DNA of 64,000 nucleotides from Climacium dendroides (taxonomy: Eukaryota; Streptophyta; Bryopsida; Hypnales; Climaciaceae), in NCBI GenBank assembly GCA_950106755.1, contig OX467083.1, forward strand, positions 40,624,555 to 40,688,554. The letters are read 5' to 3'. Below are positions 50,319 to 61,250 of this stretch, piece after piece. Made by a program: the position numbers and the translations under genes. Position 1 is the first letter of the stretch. Each line of letters starts with the position of its first letter. Below the pieces are notes generated by a model. That model saw nothing but the letters and a program-made list of their open reading frames with translations, made no database searches and was not told the DNA's origin.

Positions 50319-51893
50319 TAAAAAAAAATTCTCTACATAATGCTATTGCATGTTGTTTAGCCGTTTAGGGTTTCATGATGTCTGATAGTTGTACACTATA
50401 ACATTGCCATTAAGGAAATATTAAAACAATTTTAAATTAGGTTATTAAAGGTGGCCTCCAAAAAACAATTGGTGTCTACAAGATTCTCTTCTAGATTGAC
50501 AAGGCGCTTCATTACTCTGTTCCATTCTTAATATGGCAACTATTCCAACTATATGGCATGATTGCTTGCCATTGCAAAAAGTTCATTATCTATTTGTTGC
50601 CTCTGCTCTAATTCAAAAAAATAATGCACATCAATTCTACCTGACTATTACGGCTGCCTGCTTTAAATGATGCCAACGGCTTTACTAATGACTATGCTAT
50701 CTAACACTTCAAATTCCTTCTAATTCTTTGTCAGAATCATAGTTATTGTCGCAGCATAGAGTAAGCAATTTCCCTATTATACTCACAAAAATTACTCTAG
50801 AGCATAACAAAATGACCCTAAAGATCGAACCCACGAGATCCTATGAAGTAGCTAACTCTAACAAGGAGATAAACTCAATTAAACCCCTTAAATCTACTTT
50901 TCCGGTTCTACCTCTAACGACCGGAACATTCAAAACCAACCGGAAAGCTTCGACCGGACTGTTTCCTACTTCCGGTTATACTAGTTCCCCGATTTCTGGA
51001 CTGACTTCTCAATTCTGGACCCTGCTTCTTCCGGTCCTATATAACCTCCTGGGCGGATCCGATCCGGTCCCTCCTTCCGTATCCGGTTTAGTTTTACCTC
51101 TGTTTTACCATCAGAGGGTTCACCGCTTGCTTTTGAAAGTGGTAGGCCCACCACTCCTTCCGTGACTTATAATGGTTGAAGACCCACTTTCCTATCCACA
51201 GACCTCCTAACTAACACGGATCCGGTTTGGTCCTTCACAATAATCCGGATAGCAACCCGAATCACAGGTCACACAAAGACCCCCCGTATGATCCTCCCAT
51301 ACTACAACGACCTTGACACTGATCCGTTCCATACGAAGTTCGGTGGCTACAAGTGCATTTGTCCGTTCCAACGGCCACGAAAGTTCTTCCGTTCATCCAC
51401 AACGGTAGCAAGATCTCACAGGAGTCAGGATACTCGACCGGATTTCCCACCCAGGAGTTCTAGCGCAGCTAAGGAATCCCTCCCTATCCGCCTAGCCTGA
51501 TCAACGGATCTCTCACCCGGAATGCTAAACTTCTGTAGCTGCTGAGGCACTGGAATCCACTCCTAACTCTTCATAACCTACTCACATGTACCTAGAACCG
51601 GAAACATACATCAAGGGGAGAATCTCTACCAACACCTCCGTACTCACCTTCCTATTCTGACTCAGTGCACTCTTGCCAATACTCGGGAAAAATACACAAA
51701 AGTTAGTTTAAAGGAAAGTACACAAGGAAATGCCAAAAGAACTCTCTCCGTCTCCAGCTTAGAGACTGTTTTATATACAAAAAGCAAAAAGCAAAAAGTG
51801 AATACATGATTTCCGCCTCTGAAGGCGCTGACAATCCGGTCCTACCTTATCCTAACCGGATTCTATTCCGGTTCCTTTCTATAAGTCCTATTT

Positions 51894-52904
51894 TTACAAT
51901 CCTTCCTGTTCCGTCTCATACACTCGGGATCCAATGGTAGGGCTCTCATCAGGTCTCTCCAACTGCTCGAAGACCTCATTTAGATTCCGGTTCCGTTCCC
52001 CATCCGTAGGTAGAACCGGATGTTCTTCCTCAGCTTCTAGGGAGTCCAAATCTATCGGCTGATGTCCGGTCGAGGGTGTATCCTTCTTTGCCCTACTTGA
52101 CTGGGGCGTCTTGTCCTTTCCCGGCTCCTGAGCTACGTCTTCTGGAAACAAGTCCGGAAGAGAAATTTCTGAGAGCCGGACCGGAACTTCTGTTAACTTC
52201 TGGCTACTCTCCACGATCCGGTCCGCTGACTCCCGTGCCTTGGATAGGAGCTTCTCTATTTGCTCCTCAAAATCGGTGAGGATGTGTACCACCTTGGTTC
52301 CGGATATCTTCTTGTCCTTGTGCACCTCCTCTTCGAACAGGCGCGCCTTGGTGACTGCGGCTCCGGGTTCTCCAAGCACGTCCTTCACTTTCGTGGCCAA
52401 CTTCTTCATTTCCTCCGCCATCTCCTTTGTCGCGGTGGCGTTCTCAATCAACACGAAAAGTTCGGCTTTGAGGATGTCCACCTCTTCGTGCTGTCGCTTG
52501 CTTTCCTCCTTCATCTTCCGGAGCTCTTCCGGATTGATAACACTTTCAGCCACCTTCCGCGGCAATTGACTGTCCGGTTCCGCTCCGATTAATTCCGCGA
52601 TCTCCCCGAGCACCCGCTTCTTAATTTCCCAATCCGCCCGGATTCCGCAGAGGATCCCAACCAACTCGTCGAACGGATCTTTGGTCCCGGATCCGGATGC
52701 CACATCCGGTCCGGTTGGAGTCTCACTTCTGCGCGGCCTCTGATGTCCCGGAGGCGTTCCTCGATTCCAAGTCGGAGTGGTCTTCTGCCTCTTGTTGGGA
52801 ACATAAGGTTCCTCCTCTTCCTCTTCTTCTTCTTCTTCTTCCTCCTCCTCGGTTTCGTTTCCGGAATCCGCTTCTTGGTCGGACTCGGATTCGCCGTACT
52901 TCAT
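51894..52904 (-). CDS. acidic coiled-coil protein of the CCGGT element (336 aa)
   Basis: The frame is intact from ATG (MKYGESESDQEADSGNE) to stop. The N-terminus is acidic with a long Glu run (about residues 18-32). The middle (about 80-270) is rich in Glu, Lys and Leu in heptad-like patterns and likely forms coiled coil. The C-terminus is acidic and Pro/Ser-rich. It starts 10 bases after the stop of the upstream ORF on the same strand, so the two may be one transcript or one gene with a stop between. No enzyme motif is visible. A gag-like or structural role is only a guess. Confidence 0.5.
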   Translation of the reverse strand: MKYGESESDQEADSGNETEEEEEEEEEEEEEEPYVPNKRQKTTPTWNRGTPPGHQRPRRSETPTGPDVASGSGTKDPFDELVGILCGIRADWEIKKRVLGEIAELIGAEPDSQLPRKVAESVINPEELRKMKEESKRQHEEVDILKAELFVLIENATATKEMAEEMKKLATKVKDVLGEPGAAVTKARLFEEEVHKDKKISGTKVVHILTDFEEQIEKLLSKARESADRIVESSQKLTEVPVRLSEISLPDLFPEDVAQEPGKDKTPQSSRAKKDTPSTGHQPIDLDSLEAEEEHPVLPTDGERNRNLNEVFEQLERPDESPTIGSRVYETEQEGL

Positions 52905-52913
52905 GGTCCGCTC

Positions 52914-53456
52914 TTAGGCCTTCCATACCTTCAGCTCCACTTCCGTCAGCAGTTTTTGTTGCTGGTAGAGGTGGTACACATAAGGGCACAGGGGGGTAGC
53001 CCTACTTCTCCCCACTCTCGTAGTAAGCTGGGACACCAGATCAAAGAAGATCCGGCCCCAGTCTACTTTCCGGGTTCCGTTCAGCGCTCCGAAAATCGTG
53101 TTAGCCAAGGTGATAGTCACCCTGGTGGGCTTTTCCGGATGCAAAACCGGAACCAGGAACTGGAGCAGACGTCGCTCCCGGTCATCAAGGCAGTCTTCGA
53201 CTGCGTAGCCGTCCTTCGGATTTACTACGCTTCCGAACTTGCCCTGGACGAAATCATCCTTCCGGTTGGCAAGGCCGAGTCCTCCTGGCCGGAATCTGTA
53301 TACGTCCCGCCACAAAGCCTCGGACCATTGGACCGGATTTCCTCTCAGGGTGTTATCGAACTGATTCGATACGCCACTCAGGAGTTCTCTAACCATCCTC
53401 TCATCTTTGAAACCCCAAGGTTTCAAAGCTAAGCCCTGACAACCCATCAACGACAA
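52914..53456 (-). CDS. plant-transposon-type protein of the CCGGT element (180 aa)
   Basis: The open frame starts MSLMGCQGLALKPWGF. It contains KFGSVVNPKDGYAVEDCL, LVPVLHPEKPTRVT and KVDWGRIFFDLVSQL, then TPLCPYVYHLYQQQKLLT. This resembles, in style, the 'putative plant transposon protein' domain found next to retroelement and transposon ORFs in plants; the assignment is from memory and moderate. It is followed on the same strand by the acidic coiled-coil ORF. Uninterrupted, unlike the neighbouring transposase genes, which suggests a younger element. Confidence 0.5.
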   Translation of the reverse strand: MSLMGCQGLALKPWGFKDERMVRELLSGVSNQFDNTLRGNPVQWSEALWRDVYRFRPGGLGLANRKDDFVQGKFGSVVNPKDGYAVEDCLDDRERRLLQFLVPVLHPEKPTRVTITLANTIFGALNGTRKVDWGRIFFDLVSQLTTRVGRSRATPLCPYVYHLYQQQKLLTEVELKVWKA

Positions 53457-54402
53457 ATCCTCTCTGAGCTCTCCCTATTCCGGTTCCTTGGTCGGCATGA
53501 CCGGAACTACTTTTCTAAGCTTTACTTCACTCGGGGGCGGGGTGTTAGAACCTCTCTTTTGGTTCAGCCGTGGCATGAGGGTAGCTCTACTCGGTTTTCA
53601 CTCTCTACAGTCCTAAAAAGGGAGCGCGCGACACTCAGATGTTCCGCTCCGCCTGTAAACTACCCTACCGGCGTGCTCACACTCTTAGCTTCTCACATAT
53701 CCGCTCGCACTCAAGGTCTCACCCACTCATGTCCGAAGGAGATCTCTCTGTCTCACACCCTTCTCTCACTTCCGTACCCTCTTGTACTTCCTCTCCCTGG
53801 CCGTGGTCAACGATAGAAACGTCAGGCGCTAAATCAGGACACAACAACACGTGGAAATCCAGAGACCTGAAAATGGGCAGGGCCAGGCTTTATATAGTCC
53901 TGACGCCCTGGACTGTCTTTATGACCGGTCGGATATCCGGTCCGGTTCTTGACATCCGGTTACCTCCTAATCCGGTCAACAAGATTCCGGTTGGAAATAC
54001 TATCCGGTTGTACATCTAATCCGTTCCGCTTTGACCTAAAACCGGATTAGTTCCGTAAGGTAATTTTGGTGACTATTTTTGGATTTATTTTTCTTTCTAG
54101 ATGAATCCGGATACCTATTTCTAATTTCCGGTTCTCTCAAAAGGGTAAACAAATAAAAATAAAAAATATGAGTTGTCACAGTTATTATGGTATCTATTAA
54201 TAATTAGTGATCGATTATTCATAGATAATTCATAATGTTCAAGCTCCGAGTTCCTCCTACGTACTACCCTTCTTTACAAATTTTGAACTTGTTCCTCATT
54301 GTTGGTCATCAAACTAGCTCTCCTTCTATCTATTTGCTTTATTATAGTTCTTGATTGCATTGCCCTTTGGAGTCTACGCTTAGCTTTTCCTTCTTTTTGT
54401 CA

Positions 54403-57400
54403 ATGGTTTTATCCTCCACTGTCTTTGCAATAGCTGAGATGGCTGAGCTTCGTGCGCATGGCCTTGGGGTCTCTATTCTTGTTCCTTTAGATAAAGATGG
54501 ATTTGCATCTCTCTCCAACCTTCACTTTAGCATCAGATTCTCTTTGCAAGTGAGTACATTTTGGATTGAATGCGAGTTTTTTGATCCTACTACATCTTTG
54601 CTTTCCGTAACCATGCGTGAAAATTCTAGGCTTACTGAGAACGAATCGATGGTTTGGGAGTTGGGTGCTGGCAAGTACAAGGTCTATGGGCTCACCAATT
54701 CTCAAATAGAGGTATCGACTGAAATCCTTACCCTACTCCGATTGTCTACTTGTATGTTGAACACCCCTTCGGTAGTGAGAGTTAAAAGTGAGCCTGGTAT
54801 GCATCCAATCATTGATTTGTCTGATTTTTCTAATAAAGATGCACTCACTCGCAACACTCACTTTACTCCTCTTGTTAATCCTACTCATTTGTTTGAGACT
54901 CCCATGTTTGTCACTTAGTCTCCCTCTTGCCCTGAACCTCAAATCCTGAAGCACCCTCTTCATCCAAACCTTCCTTCAGTATTGTTCAATGTCTACGTAG
55001 ACTAGGTTCTATGCCTAGTAGTAAAAACATTCTCAAGAAATTAGATTACGATAGATTGAAAATTGAGGAAGTCAATCACCTCCCCCCACATTTTGATGGT
55101 ACCCGAATGTTTGTCCTTCCTCCGGTTGGAGCCTTGTCTTCTCATACCAAAGCCAAATCTATGGAGGGCATGGACAAGCGGTATGATGGCTATAGCTGGA
55201 CCAAGACTTAGACCACCAACATTAGCAACAACCTTGGTCTTGCGTTCCGCTCATCAATTTGCGTTGGCCACCTTCAATGCCAGAATCAAAACTACAATTA
55301 CCTTCAACGTGCTCACCGAACCTCCATGGTAAATGATACCAACTTCCATGGCTTTACCAAGGATCTCTTTTCTATTGGTGGGCCCCCGCCAACCACCTCC
55401 ACTCTTGTATGTAGCATTTGCAATGAGCTCCCTAGGTGCCTTGAACTTTGCAATGCTAAGATCTTCTACGTCCATGGCAAGGACTCTTCTCAACGAGGCT
55501 GCATTCATATTGGCAACCATCAACACCCTGTCAAGGCTGGTGATTGTAGAGATAGCCGCAAGCGCATCGATGCGCTCATTGAAAAGCATGTCGAGAGGAC
55601 ACCCCAAGCCACACATAGAAAAATTGACCTTGAGGCCAGCAAAGACCTTGTAGGTGAGTTCCTCCTTCTCGATGATAATGATGCACATCAACTTCTTTCA
55701 TTAGAAGAATTGGAGCCTGTCTTTGATCATTGCAAGGAAATGAACTCTCCTCACCTCCGCAACAAGGTTACAACCTTCAAATACTTGCGTAGATTAGGAA
55801 TCATGGATGGCATTGCTAAACTTAGGGGAGTTAGCACTTGGGCCTACATTCAACGGAATCAGTTCCCATCACATGAAGGTGATGAAGCGGACAAAGTCTT
55901 CGTCTTCAAGATGTTTGAGGTTGGCCCCGGTAGTGGAGTTGATTTGGTTCGGCGCATGCAACCAAGTGGGGATCTTGAACATACGTGAATCATGTTTGAC
56001 CATGTTAAGCGCGTCTCCAAATGGACCACCATGGCCTGTCACGTTTACGATGGGATGTACCAACGCATCATGACCATTGCTTGCTGCAACTTCCAATCCG
56101 AAGACAAAGATGCCCAAGTGGTCTTCTGGAATAACCTCAACCATGTCATGGCTCGGCACGGAATCCCAAAGCCATATTTCAAAGGATTCATGGCGGATAG
56201 CGTGCAAGCCAATTGGAATGCCGTACACATTGTCTACGGCTCCAGAGATCCCAAGGTTCCAATCGAAGGGCGCAAGAGGATGTGCTACTTCCATTGAACC
56301 CAGTCTTTGGAAAAGCACACCAAGCTATATATCAAGCATGACTTGCAAGACCAACACAAGCGTCTCTGTCTCCAATATCGCGATGCGTCATCTATGTTGG
56401 AGGCAGAGACAAGGTACCTTGCTATCAAAGCATGGTGGGCATCATCAGAGTGCACCTCTGAGGATGGACTGAGGCATCTTCAACTCTGGCTAGCCTTTTG
56501 GCACTTCCGCTATCAACAATGGGGTGGCTTCATGGAACTGGTATGTTTGTTGACTTATCACTAGATGTTTTCTTCTTCACTTCTTTTCTAACCTTCTCAA
56601 TTTTTTGTTCAATCTTTCCTTTGTGCAGGAGAAAATGATGACGGCCAAGGAATTTGCAGAGATGCCTAATTGCAACCTTGCCGAATCCATTCACAACAAA
56701 TGGCTTCAAGCGTCTGGCAACAAGGGTGGCGATCTCTATGTGGCAACTGTGGATGACTATATTCGAGCGTTCCTCCAAGTTGTGGCGTACCATCAATTTC
56801 TAAAAGGTGGCATTGGCGGAGATGGCCCTAGCAAAGAAGAACTCAAGCTTAGATGCGCTCAACGTCGGGCTCAACAAACTGGCAACCCAACTATGCTACA
56901 AAAAGTTCTCCTTGACATGCCTGGTAGAGATGAATTTTGCACACGCAATCCACATCTTGAGGGTAGCGAGGTCTTTGGATCACAAAAGCGCAAACCCGAC
57001 ACTCCTATTGGAGCCAATGAAGATTCTCACCGCCCCGACACTGTCAATTTCTCTTGCCCGCATGTTAGTAAGAGAAATACAAGATCTCATCCTACACCTC
57101 TACCTACAATTGTTGAAGAATCCTCCCCAGTTGTGTAGGAGGTAGAGCCTCATTCACCTACTAGATTGGATCATCGCATCACAACCGTTCAAGAATCTAA
57201 AGTTGATGAGAAGTTGTGGCATATTACTCACCTTCCTTGTAATTCCGGGAAGTCTTGTTGGGCTATGCACGCTATCACCAAGAAGAAATGCATTGCCAAA
57301 ATTGTTTCCAATGGCAAGAGCACCCCTGCCCCAACCTACTCTAGATTCTGGAACCATTACTCATTCACAAGACCAAGACCCGAGAAGTTCTTCTTCTGCC

Positions 57401-58083
57401 CAGACAACATTGAGCGTTGTGTCAAGGGCTCGCGTCGTAAGTGGATGGATAATTTCTCTGTGGACCAAGAGAGACCTCCTATTCCTCTCGTGTGGCCCGT
57501 GAAGTTGGGCACTAACCTCACTCGCCCGGAGATCTTGAAGCTTGAAAATGCCGGCTTTCAATTGCCACAGAAAGAACGGATCACTCCAACACGCCTATTC
57601 AACAACTTTACTCCTCCCCTCGACCTCTCTGGTGTGGATGTTCCACACAATCCTGACTTTTATTCTATTTCAAGGCAATCCAAGTCTACGCGATACTCCA
57701 TCCACGTACCATCAGTAAAACAAATGCAAATGGTTGCGTCCACTCGTGCTATGCAGGGAACCATCTTGAAGGTAACAATGATTCCTCATCCCCGATTTGG
57801 ATGTGTTATCAATCTGCAATCCAAACCTGCTCCAACACAATCAATTTACCAACTCACAGTGAGCTCCCTCCCTAATTGCACTTGCCCGACCTTTAAAGAC
57901 ATGATTACCAAGTTCGGCCGCAAGCGACATTCGTTTCTACATTGTAAACATTTGTACTTCCTCTTTGTTAAGGTCTCTAAGTTAGATTCAGAAGTGAACT
58001 TGTTCATTCACGCCCCAACTTTTAGCTTCAATGAGGTTAAATTCATTCTTGAAGGGGACCTCTTGACACATTCTAACACCTAG
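54403..58083 (+). pseudogene. MULE-like SWIM-domain transposase, copy 2
   Basis: The start MVLSSTVFAIAEMAEL (54403) opens an N-terminal part that aligns with copy 1. A shift of frame or short intron lies near 54.9 kb. Then follow the zinc-finger-like CVGHLQCQNQNYNYL, a CSIC...IHIGNHQHPVKAGDC cluster (55411-55550), the core MFDHVKRVSKW, GFMADSVQANW and FH-stop-TQS, and, after an intron at 56541-56628, CNLAESIHNKW. The C-terminal half includes the SWIM finger CTCPTF...HCKHLYFLF (about 57880-57965). In-frame stops: TAG 55209, TGA 55986, TGA 56295, TAG 57136, with no frameshift among them. Copy 1 has Trp at both TGA sites. The gene is therefore recently silenced, not long decayed. Confidence 0.85.
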
Positions 58084-58089
58084 ACTTGT

Positions 58090-59200
58090 TGCCGGCCTAG
58101 GATTACTTTGTCTTTTTATGGATGTGGTCATTTTTTGACCTCACATGTACTTGTTATCTACTCCTTTGGGAAATAAAATGTCATGTTCTATGATTTTTAT
58201 TCACCTCAAATCATTGAATTACAATAATTGTTACCATGTGTTTTTACACCATCTCACTCTATATACTAACCCGTAAGCCTTTTATTTCTTTTTCTCCACT
58301 TGATTTCCGTTGTGCCAACCTCCTAGATGCTTGTGACTTCCACTCATCATCCGATCTTGCTAAAATTGGATCTGGTCAAAGTAAACCAACATAGCTAATT
58401 GTCATTATTTCCTTAAGCAGTAGGCAATGTGGCGATAATCTTTTCATCCTCTCATGAAACAACAAAGTCAGGACTTGAAGATTCCCCTATAACCTTGACC
58501 TTCTCTTCCATGTCGACTAAGGTGTCCTCACCGTCCACCTCATTTGTCTTCTATTGAATGCCACATTCAAATCAACTGCATCATTCTAATCTCTATCCAC
58601 ACAAATTGTTCAATCTTCTTCCACTACATTTGCTCGCATCTTGAACTTCTCCACATATCATTGTCACTCCTCCTCCTCCACCCTCCACCTCCATACTTGC
58701 GTGGACTGCAAGAATGTAGTCATCTTGTAGTCATCACGATACCATTTTGCAACACTTTTCTCACGTTGTGACGATGGATTGAAAGGAACATAAGAATCTC
58801 CTAGACTTACTATGTCCCCGTCCCATCCTAAGCCCTCAAATATGTCTCTCTCTCCTCTCCCATCCTAGGCATACTTTTCTACCTTCATATGATAGAACTA
58901 TAAAAGTTGTGCTTATATATTGAACTCAAGGCAACTTTGTCAACTACATAGAATAATCGGTGTCATCAGAAATGTAGAGGATCAAATGGCCATAGCTATG
59001 ATAATGACAAAAGTGATGGAATAAAAACGAAGCAAGTATATTGTCCAAGTTCCTACTTCCACTTGACTCAATCTCAAAAATGCCAATCTCTTTGATTCTT
59101 CCTTAATCCTAAAACAAATAAGTTCAATTTTGTGTTCCCAAGTCTCTAATTCAATTACAAGTTTGCAAATTAGGACCTTCGTTGTTTTTTGGGCCCTCAA
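58090..59200. other. 3' flank of transposase copy 2, no gene
   Basis: Mixed AT-rich DNA. No supported frame on either strand. Confidence 0.35.
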
Positions 59201-59202
59201 AT

Positions 59203-59505
59203 TCCACGGTGATAGGTCACAAAAATTATCATTTTGCGTTACCTCGGTCTTAAATAAAATCAAAAGTTTGAAAATTTAGACACCAATTGATTTTTTTGCC
59301 TTCTAAGTCCACGGTAATAGGTCATACAAATTCTCTATTTTCAAAAGAATCTTGAATATTCTTTAGAATATTCAAATATATCAATAATAAAATCTAAAAA
59401 TGATAAAAAAAAAAAATTTTAAACTTTTTTTTTTCTGGCCGCTCTTCGCTCTCCAAATCTGTGCTCTCCGCTCTCCACTCTTTGCTCACCGCTCACATAG
59501 CAATG
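59203..59505 (+). promoter_or_regulatory. CCACGGT/CTC-block module, probable 5' flank of a lost ParB-type gene
   Basis: TCCACGGTGATAGGTCAC (59202) and TCCACGGTAATAGGTCAT (59308) precede a pyrimidine block of GCTCTTCGCTCTCC and CTCTCCGCTCTCCACTC words (59440-59495), which runs into CATAGCAATGTC with an ATG at 59503. The same order precedes the ParB-methyltransferase start at 32664 (minus). The frame after this ATG closes after about 20 codons. It lies 1.1-1.4 kb downstream of transposase copy 2 on the same strand, matching the gene order of the 28-37 kb element. Confidence 0.45.
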
Positions 59506-59509
59506 TCGT

Positions 59510-61250
59510 CCAAATTTAGTGAAGAAGTTAAACCCATGATGACCAAAGTGACCATTTTCTAGTCATTTCCCTTGTTTTTTGAATTGATCACTCTTGAATT
59601 TTGAGTTTTTTTAAGAATAAAAATAATTTTAAAAAAATAGACTACATTATTAATCCAATGACGGTAGTTTCATTAAATTTCCAAGTTAAACTTCATTTTG
59701 TGGAATTTTTCAAAGTTAAGTGGTATAGTGTAGTTTATGGCTCACCTTTTTGGTTTTGGTTTGGGCATAGACAAATGTCTCATCCTTTTTTTTCCTTGCA
59801 AACACTACTCTCATTTCAATGAGACTCGTGCAATTCAAGCTCCACCATGAATTGAAAAATGCTTGGAATGTTGTGAAATTCTACGTGTATATTTTTGACT
59901 CTCTTATCTTTCACTAAGCACAAAAGGGCATCATTTCAAAATATTCTCACAAAGATATGCTCCTTCAAAGTGCGCTACCCTATATTTCCATTGACCCAAA
60001 CAAAACTTCAAAATTAAACCTATCCTAAATTGTGTTGTCAAATAATCTAAATTTTTTGAGGTGCTCACTCTCAATGTAAATTCAAGATAATACAATTACA
60101 TTCTATCTAATCTTAAGAAACTACAAGTGAAAAAATTACTTACATTCTTGGTAGTTTTGGCCCATTTTGAAAGTACATCCCCTTTGGATCAATTGAGGTT
60201 AAAGTAGTTATATGAGTCTTATGAAAAGACATTAGATGTAATAGGTAGCTTTGATTGAGATATTGACATATTGAAAAGATGTATCTATTCAACATATTGT
60301 ATAGATGTAAGGATTATTTGTAGTTAGTAAGTAAAGCTTGTAGAAGTTTATAAAGCAATATATAAGTTTATTTTATTATTCTTGAGCAACAATTAGTCAA
60401 ATATTGATACATCATTATATATGAGAAGAAGAAAAGTCAAGTTAACCCCTAAAGGAGTAGATCCATTACAAAATAGTCAAACATCATATTTGAGCTAAAT
60501 TTTTCCTTTTAAATTGTATTCAAATACCAATCTTATATTTTTATTATGTGACAGTATGAAGTTTCAATCAATATGAACATTTTCACTTTGTTTCACAAAA
60601 AATTGTCATAATTATATTTTATGTGATTGAAAGTGAAAATAAATTTGTAAATATAGGAAAAACAATTCAATTAATTTGAAATTATTTCAATAGGTAGAAG
60701 TAGCAATGGAAATTAGTGTAAAATTTTTTCAATTTGTTGTTTTGTTTTTTATACCCAAAATACCTTGGCAATGACCCTTAAGTTAAATTTCACTATCAAG
60801 CTAAATTTATCCTATTATATATAATTGATATATACAATCTTGATATTTTTAGGTGTGAAAAAACATTTTTTCTATTGATATTGATTTTTTCATAAATTTT
60901 GATGGAAATAATTGTAATTCTTTTAAGTAAAAGGTAGAAATAAAATTATGTCAATTAGAACATATATTCAAATAATTTGGGATTTTCACCATAAATGAAG
61001 TTCAGATTGAAAAACATAATTTTATAATTTAAATTTTAAAAAACAATTTAAAAAAAGAAAATTCGAATGAAAAACACACAATTTGGTGTATCATGGATTT
61101 TGACACTTGGAACTTGCAATTGCAATAATTCTTTCAATTTTTCATTTTTTTTTAAATCTTAAAATGAGATAGGACTAAAACCTATCAAGATTCATTTTCT
61201 TAGTTTATACTTTTAAAGTTACAAAGAAATTTCCTTTGTCAAGTTAAGAG
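59510..61250. other. AT-rich spacer, nothing recognised
   Basis: Long A/T runs and no supported frame. Confidence 0.4.

Larger units (their letters stand above)
50880..54140 (-). mobile_element. element rich in CCGGT/ACCGG words carrying two minus-strand ORFs
   Basis: At least thirty CCGGT or ACCGG words (mostly TCCGGTT, TCCGGTCC and ACCGGAA) fill 50.88-54.13 kb, in both orientations and in both coding and non-coding parts; the flanks have almost none. GC is clearly higher than outside. Two adjacent ORFs run on the minus strand. No terminal repeats, LTRs, reverse transcriptase or DDE core were seen. It is probably a non-autonomous element of unknown class that has inserted next to the transposase copy at 54.4 kb. 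Confidence 0.6.

Noticed and set aside
49827..50321. 164-codon plus-strand frame
   Set aside because: Antisense to the BED-finger remnant, with hydrophobic, Ser-rich shadow composition.
52743..53432. 229-codon plus-strand frame
   Set aside because: Antisense to the two minus-strand ORFs of the CCGGT element; the Phe/Leu run is the reverse of the Glu-coding tract.
50880..54140. LTR retrotransposon
   Set aside because: No matching long direct repeats were found at the two sides and no polyprotein enzymes; the gag-like look of the ORFs is not enough.
10178..58083. Idea that the many in-frame stops are recoded (alternative code or U-to-C RNA editing)
   Set aside because: U-to-C editing could not restore the two TGA codons that stand where the other copy has TGG, editing of this kind is known from organelles, and the TPR gene uses standard codons. 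Methylcytosine decay is simpler.
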